Origin: Rhizobium sp. AC27/96
GTDB lineage: Bacteria; Pseudomonadota; Alphaproteobacteria; Rhizobiales; Rhizobiaceae
Assembly: GCF_001692325.1 (NCBI RefSeq)
Contig: NZ_LXKN01000032.1
Span: 62,001 to 126,000, forward strand
Length of the DNA: 64,000 nt
Direction of reading: 5' to 3'
Under the pieces are notes generated by a model. That model worked only from the letters and a program-made list of their open reading frames with translations, did not search any database and had not been told where the DNA came from. Of this stretch, positions 59,090 to 64,000 are shown one piece after another (the stretch's first letter is position 1; the number at the start of each line of letters is the position of its first letter). Made by a program: the position numbers and the translations under genes.

Positions 59090-60505
59090 ATGGTTGCGAC
59101 CAAAGGGCAGAGTATGGAAGGGCAAGCGTGCGTCTCGCAAGAGAACGCCGAACCGCGTGCCGCTGCATCGCCGCTGCCCTCCATGGTCCGTGGCGCCTGC
59201 CCTTCGCTGAGTGCGCCGATGCCAACGGGCGACGGCCTGCTCGTGCGGCTTCGCCCGGCAACGCCGGGATTGACCGTCACCCAATTTCGCGCGCTGGCCG
59301 ATGCCGCCGAGGCACACGGCAACGGATTGATCGAGATCACCGCACGCGGCAATCTACAGCTGCGCGGCATGACCCCGCAGAGCATGGAAGGGCTGGCGGC
59401 CGATATCAACAGCGCCGGCATCGTTCCAGAAAGTGGTGTTGCCATAGAGTTGCCGCCGCTTAGCGGATTGGACCCGATCGAGATCGCCAACGTCCGTGAT
59501 TTGGCCGGCCGTCTCCGGCAGGCGATCGAGGCGCTTCGCCCAAGGCCGCTCCTCGCGGCCAAACTGGCTGTTATCATCGATGGCGGTGGGCGGCTGACAT
59601 TGGACGGGCTCTCGGCCGACATCCGGCTGCGAGCGGAAATCTCCGCCGATAGCCCACCTCTTTGGACTCTTGCAATATCCGGTACGGCCATAACGGCCAA
59701 GCCGATTGCGGCGGCACTCCCGGATGAACAGGCGATCGCAGCCGTGATCTCATTGCTGCAAACCCTCGGAAACATCGGGCCTGGCGCTCGTGGCCGCGAC
59801 CTCGATGCAGAGGCCCTGCGTGCCCTGTTTCATTTCGACGGCTCCCGTGGACACGATGTGCGAGACCCATCCATCTCCCCCGTCGGCCTTATCTCTCTCG
59901 ATGCAAAGCGCAACGTCCTCGGATTACGCCCATCCTTCGGCCAGATGCATGCGGCGCAGCTTCGCCGCTTTCTCGCCGTTGCGGAGAGAGCCGGTGTCAG
60001 TGAGATCCGTACGGCGCCCGAACATGCGATACTGTTACTGGGGCTGTCATCAAGTGCAGCTGAACAGCTGCGCACGGCAGCAACTGATTGCGGCTTTCGA
60101 ACCCGCGCCGATGATCCGGCGAACTATGCTATCCCCTGTTCCGGCGCAGGCGCTTGTGCTTCCGCTCATTATGCCACAAGACAGGCCGCGACCGATCTCG
60201 TTGGCATCGCCCCCGAATTGCTCGACGGTTCCCTCGACGTGCATCTGTCGGGCTGCGAAAAGGGCTGCGCCCATCCGGGTCAGGCGATGCTTACGATCAT
60301 CGGGGCTGCAACGGGCTATGCTATTGTCGTAAATGGGTCAGCATCGAGCGAGCCGGTGACCTACATCGGCAGGGACAAGCTGAAATCAGCACTGGCCGAA
60401 CTCGGTAAACTGGTGCGAAACAACAAAGCTGCTGGCGAATCGGCCGGGCAGTGTCTTAAACGGCTCGGCCGGGACGCAATCGCGACGGCTTTACGACAGG
60501 GATAG
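59090..60505 (+). CDS. cobG: precorrin-3B synthase
   Basis: A 471-residue mono-oxygenase related to sulfite/nitrite reductases; it makes the gamma-lactone of precorrin-3B using O2, the step that defines the aerobic route. Sections: CPSLSAPMPTGDGLLVRLRP, LIEITARGNLQLRGM (ferredoxin-like half), and the Fe-S cysteines in CSGAGACASAHYAT (C-x5-C) and SGCEKGCAHPGQA (C-x3-C). ATG 59090 is preceded by AAGGACAGTCTC; ATG 59075 is another candidate. Starts 73 bases after cobF, in the same operon. Its need for O2 indicates an aerobic organism. Confidence 0.93.
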   Translation: MVATKGQSMEGQACVSQENAEPRAAASPLPSMVRGACPSLSAPMPTGDGLLVRLRPATPGLTVTQFRALADAAEAHGNGLIEITARGNLQLRGMTPQSMEGLAADINSAGIVPESGVAIELPPLSGLDPIEIANVRDLAGRLRQAIEALRPRPLLAAKLAVIIDGGGRLTLDGLSADIRLRAEISADSPPLWTLAISGTAITAKPIAAALPDEQAIAAVISLLQTLGNIGPGARGRDLDAEALRALFHFDGSRGHDVRDPSISPVGLISLDAKRNVLGLRPSFGQMHAAQLRRFLAVAERAGVSEIRTAPEHAILLLGLSSSAAEQLRTAATDCGFRTRADDPANYAIPCSGAGACASAHYATRQAATDLVGIAPELLDGSLDVHLSGCEKGCAHPGQAMLTIIGAATGYAIVVNGSASSEPVTYIGRDKLKSALAELGKLVRNNKAAGESAGQCLKRLGRDAIATALRQG

Positions 60506-60507
60506 AA

Positions 60508-61140
60508 ATGCCTGACTATGACTATATCCGCGAGGGGGATGCGATCTATGAACGCTCCTTCGCGATCATCCGCAGCGAAGCAGACTTGTCGCGTTTTCCC
60601 GAAGCCGAGGCCGATGTCGCTGTCCGCATGATCCATGCCTGCGGATTGGTGGAAGCGGCGAAACACTTTCTTTTCTCCCCCGATTTTGTCTCGTCTGCCC
60701 GCAAGGCGCTATCTGCCGGCGCACCGATATTTTGCGATGCGGAAATGGTCGCCCGCGGCGTCACCCGTGCCCGTCTGCCGGCTGCCAACGAGGTGATCTG
60801 CACGCTGCAGGATCCGCGCACCGCCGACATCGCAAAATCGATCGGCAACACACGCTCGGCTGCCGCCATGCATCTATGGGCCGAACGCCTTGCCGGTTCT
60901 GTGGTTGCCATCGGCAATGCGCCGACTGCTCTCTTCCACCTCCTGGAAATGCTGCGGGACGGCGCTCCGAAGCCTGCAGCCATCATCGGCATGCCCGTGG
61001 GCTTCGTCGGCGCGGCGGAATCCAAGGATGCCCTTGCGGAGAATTCCTACGGCGTTCCCTTTGCCATAGTCCGCGGCCGCCTCGGCGGCAGCGCCATGAC
61101 GGCCGCTGCCCTCAATGCTTTGGCGAGGCCAGGCCTATGA
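60508..61140 (+). CDS. cobH: precorrin-8X methylmutase
   Basis: A 210-residue enzyme moving the C11 methyl to C12 to form hydrogenobyrinate. Opening YIREGDAIYERSFAIIRSEA is the CobH/CbiC signature; RMIHACGLVEAAKHFLFSPD contains the catalytic His; IFCDAEMVARGVTRARLPA and IGMPVGFVGAAESKDAL are the other conserved stretches. AGGGATAGAA precedes the ATG, just after the cobG stop. The stop overlaps the cobI start by four bases (ATGA). Confidence 0.97.
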   Translation: MPDYDYIREGDAIYERSFAIIRSEADLSRFPEAEADVAVRMIHACGLVEAAKHFLFSPDFVSSARKALSAGAPIFCDAEMVARGVTRARLPAANEVICTLQDPRTADIAKSIGNTRSAAAMHLWAERLAGSVVAIGNAPTALFHLLEMLRDGAPKPAAIIGMPVGFVGAAESKDALAENSYGVPFAIVRGRLGGSAMTAAALNALARPGL

Positions 61141-61874
61141 GCACATCATCCAGTGGACAGTTGATCGGCGTCGGCACCGGTCCGGGCGATCCGGAACTGT
61201 TGACCGTCAAGGCCGTCAGGGCCTTGGAGCGCGCCGACGTAGTCGCCTACTTCGCCAAGCAGGGCAGAGGCGGCAACGGAAAGGCGATCGTCGGCGAATT
61301 TCTGAAGGCAGATGTGACGCTGCTGCCGCTCTACTATCCCGTCACGACGGAGATCGACAAGGACGCACCGGAATATGGAAGGCAGATCACTGCCTTCTAC
61401 GATGCCTCCGCCGAGATGGTGGCTGCGCAACTGCGCGAGGGCAAGACAGTTGCCGTGCTCAGCGAAGGCGACCCGCTCTTCTACGGTTCCTACATGCATC
61501 TGCATGTGCGCCTGGCCGATCGCTTCCCGACCGAGGTCATACCCGGCGTCACCGCCATGTCCGGCTGCTGGTCGCTTGCCGGCCTGCCGATGGTGCAGGG
61601 AGACGACGTTCTCTCGGTTTTGCCGGGAACGATGAAGGAGACCGAACTGGCCCGCCGCCTCGGCGATACGCAGGCCGCCGTGATCATGAAGGTGGGCCGC
61701 AACCTGCCGAAGATCCGCCGCGCGCTGGAACTGGCTGGCCGGCTGAACGAGGCCATCTATGTTGAGCGCGGCACGATGGCGAACGGGGCTATGACGCCGC
61801 TAGCAAGCCGCGACGATGCCGAGGCGCCGTACTTCTCGCTGGTGCTGGTCCCCGGATGGGAAAACAGGCCATGA
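61137..61874 (+). CDS. cobI: precorrin-2 C20-methyltransferase
   Basis: A 245-residue SAM-dependent methylase adding methyl at C20 of precorrin-2 to give precorrin-3A. LIGVGTGPGDPELLTVKAVR at the N-terminus, TVAVLSEGDPLFYGSYMHLH in the middle and EVIPGVTAMSGCWSLAGLP follow the family order; SEGDPLFYGSYMHL and the KVGRNLPKIRRAL stretch identify CobI/CbiL. Its ATG overlaps the cobH stop and its stop overlaps the cobJ start, both as ATGA, so three consecutive genes are translationally coupled. Confidence 0.97.
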   Translation: MSTSSSGQLIGVGTGPGDPELLTVKAVRALERADVVAYFAKQGRGGNGKAIVGEFLKADVTLLPLYYPVTTEIDKDAPEYGRQITAFYDASAEMVAAQLREGKTVAVLSEGDPLFYGSYMHLHVRLADRFPTEVIPGVTAMSGCWSLAGLPMVQGDDVLSVLPGTMKETELARRLGDTQAAVIMKVGRNLPKIRRALELAGRLNEAIYVERGTMANGAMTPLASRDDAEAPYFSLVLVPGWENRP

Positions 61875-62635
61875 GCGGGCGCCTCTATGTCATCGGCACA
61901 GGGCCCGGCAATCCCGAACAGACCACGCCGGAAGCGTTAGCAGCTGTCGCGGATGCTACCGAGTTCTTCGGCTATGGCCCCTATCTGGATCGCCTGACGC
62001 TTCGCGCCGATCAGATCCGCCATGCCTCGGACAATCGCGAGGAACTGGACCGCGCCAAGGCGGCGCTGGAGCGCGCTGTAGCGGGAGCCAATGTCTGCGT
62101 CGTCTCGGGCGGCGATCCCGGCGTCTTTGCCATGGCAGCGGCAGTCTGCGAGGCAATCGATCATGGGCCGGAAGAATGGCGCTCCATCGACCTCGTCGTC
62201 GTGCCGGGAATTACCGCCATGCTCGCCGTTGCTGCGCGTATCGGCGCCCCGCTCGGACACGATTTCTGCGCGATTTCACTGTCGGACAATCTGAAGCCCT
62301 GGCCTATTATCGAAAGCCGGCTGCGTGCCGTCTCCGAAGCCGGTCTCGTCATTGCGCTCTATAATCCCATCAGCAAAGCGCGGCCCTGGCAGCTCGGCAC
62401 AGCCTTCGAAATCCTGCGGACCACATTGCCTGCAGACACGCCCGTCATCTTTGGCCGCGCCGCCGGGCGCCCGGATGAGCGGCTGACAATTGCACGGCTG
62501 GCGGATGCTGAGGCGTCGCAGGCTGATATGGCGACCTGCGTCATCATCGGCTCGGCCGAGACGCGCGTCATTGCCCGCGAAGGACACCCGGATCTGGTCT
62601 ACACGCCGCGCTTCATCAGGGAAGAGACGAGATGA
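61871..62635 (+). CDS. cobJ: precorrin-3B C17-methyltransferase
   Basis: A 254-residue methylase that methylates C17 and drives ring contraction. LYVIGTGPGNPEQTTPEALA, VCVVSGGDPGVFAMAAAVCE and VVPGITAMLAVAARIGAPLG are the ordered motifs; GHDFCAISLSDNLKPWPII and LYNPISKARPWQL are specific to CobJ/CbiH. The start at 61871 overlaps the cobI stop (ATGA). The last 37 bases overlap the 3' end of cobK on the opposite strand, so the two mRNAs are complementary at their ends. Confidence 0.97.
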   Translation: MSGRLYVIGTGPGNPEQTTPEALAAVADATEFFGYGPYLDRLTLRADQIRHASDNREELDRAKAALERAVAGANVCVVSGGDPGVFAMAAAVCEAIDHGPEEWRSIDLVVVPGITAMLAVAARIGAPLGHDFCAISLSDNLKPWPIIESRLRAVSEAGLVIALYNPISKARPWQLGTAFEILRTTLPADTPVIFGRAAGRPDERLTIARLADAEASQADMATCVIIGSAETRVIAREGHPDLVYTPRFIREETR

Positions 62636-63369
62636 TCGATCCGATCGAGCGCAGCTTCGAGTGTTTCGACCGCCGGCAGGCCGGTTGCCTCGGTGCGTTC
62701 GATCATGATCACCTTGATCCCAAGCTGCCGCGCAGCCTCGATCTTCGCATAGGTGGTATCGCCGCCGCTATTCTTGGCGACGATCACATCAATGCCATGC
62801 TTGCGCAGCATCTCCAGCTCATCCTCCAGCCGAAACGGCCCCCTGCTGTGGATGTAGCAGACGTCGGGCGCCGTCAGCGGCGGGTCAACCGGATCGACGC
62901 TGCGGACCCAATAGTGGTGATAGGGAGCGGCATCGGCATAGTGAGCCTCCTGCCGCCCGGTCGCCAAGAACACTCGCTTGGGCGTCGCGCCAAGAGCCGC
63001 GATGGCCTGCGGGACGCTATGAACGAAAAGCCAGTCATCTCCTTCGACAGGCACCCAGGCCGAGCGACGCAGCGCAAAGGCCGGAACATCACTTTGAGCC
63101 GCCGCTTGTGCGGCATTGGCGGAGATGCGCGCCGCGAAGGGATGGGTTGCGTCGATCATCAGATCGATCCCTTCGTCCTGGAGATAACGGGCAAGACCCT
63201 CCGCGCCGCCGAAGCCGCCGCTGCGCACCGGAACCGGCTGTGGAGCCGGATCGGCGGTTCTGCCGGCCAGCGACAGGACGACATCGAGATCGGCGCGGGG
63301 AGCAAGTGCTGCCGCCAGCGCACGGGCTTCCGTCGTGCCGCCCAGGATCAGAATGCGAGCCTTGCCCAT
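62599..63369 (-). CDS. cobK: precorrin-6A reductase
   Basis: A 256-residue NADPH-dependent reductase converting precorrin-6A to dihydro-precorrin-6B. N-terminal ILILGGTTEARALAAALAPR is the CobK/CbiJ signature; MIDATHPFAARISANAAQAA follows, then RVFLATGRQEAHYADAAPYH and VIVAKNSGGDTTYAKIEAAR. It is the only cob gene on the minus strand, placed between cobJ and cobL. Its 3' end overlaps cobJ by 37 bases, and its ATG (63369-63367) shares bases with the cobL ATG (63368-63370). Its promoter must therefore lie inside cobL. Confidence 0.96.
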   Translation of the reverse strand: MGKARILILGGTTEARALAAALAPRADLDVVLSLAGRTADPAPQPVPVRSGGFGGAEGLARYLQDEGIDLMIDATHPFAARISANAAQAAAQSDVPAFALRRSAWVPVEGDDWLFVHSVPQAIAALGATPKRVFLATGRQEAHYADAAPYHHYWVRSVDPVDPPLTAPDVCYIHSRGPFRLEDELEMLRKHGIDVIVAKNSGGDTTYAKIEAARQLGIKVIMIERTEATGLPAVETLEAALDRIDHLVSSLMKRGV

Positions 63370-64000
63370 GGCTGAGACACCTTCAGTTCAACGCTGGCTC
63401 ACTCTTATCGGCATCGGCGAGGACGGTCCAGCCGGGCTTGGCGACGAGGCCAAACGGTTGATTGCTTCTGCCCCGGTCGTTTTTGGCGGCGTGCGCCATA
63501 TCGAATTGATGCAGCCGCTGATCACCGGCGAGGCCCGGCCATGGCTGAGCCCGTTCGAAAAATCTGTGGATGCGGTGCTCGCCCTTCGTGGTAGGCCGAC
63601 CGTCGTGCTCGCCTCCGGTGATCCCTTTTTCTACGGCGTCGGTGCAACGCTCTCGCGGCAGATCCCCGCCGTCGAAATGACAGTCATTTCCGCGCCCTCC
63701 TCCTTCAGCCTTGCGGCTTCACGACTTGGATGGCCCCTGCAGGATATCACCACCCTTTCGCTGCACGGACGCCCGATCGATCTCATCCGTCCGCATCTGC
63801 ATCCGGGCCGCAAGATTCTGGCGCTGACATCCGATGGCAAAGGCCCGGCCGATCTAGCCGCCCTGCTGGTCGCGGCAGGCTTCTGTCAGTCTACGCTTAC
63901 GGTTCTCGAGGCGCTCGGCGGTCCGCAGGAGAAGGTTTCGCAGCAAATAGCAGTCGACTTTGCATTGGCCGATATCAACGACCTCAATATCTGCGGCATC
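63368..64000 (+). CDS. cobL: precorrin-6Y C5,15-methyltransferase (decarboxylating), 5' part
   Basis: The first 211 codons only; the gene runs off the right edge. The visible part is the N-terminal CbiE-like methylase domain: LTLIGIGEDGPAGLGDEAKR, PVVFGGVRHIELMQP, VVLASGDPFFYGVGATLSRQ and VISAPSSFSLAASRLGW. Full CobL (about 400 residues) adds a CbiT-like domain that should lie beyond the window. The ATG is within CCATGG shared with the cobK start on the other strand. Upstream bases are cobK coding sequence with only a weak GCGAG ribosome site. Confidence 0.93.
   Translation, partial: MAETPSVQRWLTLIGIGEDGPAGLGDEAKRLIASAPVVFGGVRHIELMQPLITGEARPWLSPFEKSVDAVLALRGRPTVVLASGDPFFYGVGATLSRQIPAVEMTVISAPSSFSLAASRLGWPLQDITTLSLHGRPIDLIRPHLHPGRKILALTSDGKGPADLAALLVAAGFCQSTLTVLEALGGPQEKVSQQIAVDFALADINDLNICGI

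Noticed and set aside
1..64000. tRNA, rRNA, CRISPR or insertion sequence
   Set aside because: No cloverleaf-like sequence, regularly spaced repeats, transposase frame or terminal inverted repeats were noticed on reading both strands; a covariance-model scan would be decisive.

Overview
The window looks like part of a Rhizobiaceae genome (Rhizobium/Agrobacterium/Ensifer group). It is GC-rich and densely packed with genes on both strands. It carries the aerobic cobalamin set cobFGHIJKL, a minCDE operon, HWE/HisKA_2 histidine kinases and many polar amino-acid transport and regulator genes. In several rhizobia the min genes lie on a chromid or secondary chromosome rather than the main chromosome, so this may be a chromid; that is inference, and no replication origin is visible. 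I saw no rRNA, tRNA, CRISPR array or complete insertion sequence.

Layout. 1-3.7 kb: the 5' part of leuA with a possible attenuator leader, an AraC regulator, a GNAT acetyltransferase and a class C beta-lactamase-like hydrolase. 3.9-9.9 kb: a diguanylate cyclase, a three-gene signalling set (CHASE3 kinase, single-domain receiver, receiver-HisKA_2 kinase) and a periplasmic PRC-barrel protein. 10.3-13.6 kb: a DUF4173 membrane protein with a CreBC-like two-component pair. 13.7-18.2 kb: a PCMT-like methyltransferase between near-identical hairpin sequences, then a three-domain LplT-PlsC-acyl ligase fusion. 18.3-21.6 kb: YiaA-like and PspA genes divergent from a TetR gene with three operators, and a hydrolase/HxlR pair. 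21.7-24.6 kb: a polysaccharide deacetylase and minCDE. 24.7-32.4 kb: ohr, an OmpR/EnvZ-type pair, exported hydrolases, a DipZ-like gene with an in-frame stop, and an O-methyltransferase. 32.5-35.5 kb: LysR/aldehyde dehydrogenase and cytochrome b561.

35.5-42.3 kb is the most interesting region. A HutC-type regulator is divergent from a binding protein, two permeases, an ATPase, a histidine-ammonia-lyase homologue and a sarcosine-oxidase-like flavoenzyme. The lyase homologue lacks exactly the Ala-Ser-Gly triad that forms the MIO cofactor. The layout suggests uptake and breakdown of an N-methylated histidine-like compound, possibly ergothionase-like chemistry.

42.4-52.7 kb: small membrane proteins, an Lrp/ornithine cyclodeaminase pair, an MFS/LysR pair, a PAS-HWE kinase and a dadR-alr-dadA unit. 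52.7-58.2 kb: a GH38 alpha-mannosidase and an Fsr-like MFS/AraC pair. 58.2-64 kb: the cob cluster, in which cobK is antisense between cobJ and cobL and its start codon overlaps that of cobL.

Regulatory DNA is informative here. Several divergent pairs carry clear repeats. A TGTATC-N4-TGTATC type motif lies in the same orientation 110-160 bp upstream of ohr, the Tat-exported hydrolase and dipZ, suggesting a regulon of the response regulator encoded between them.
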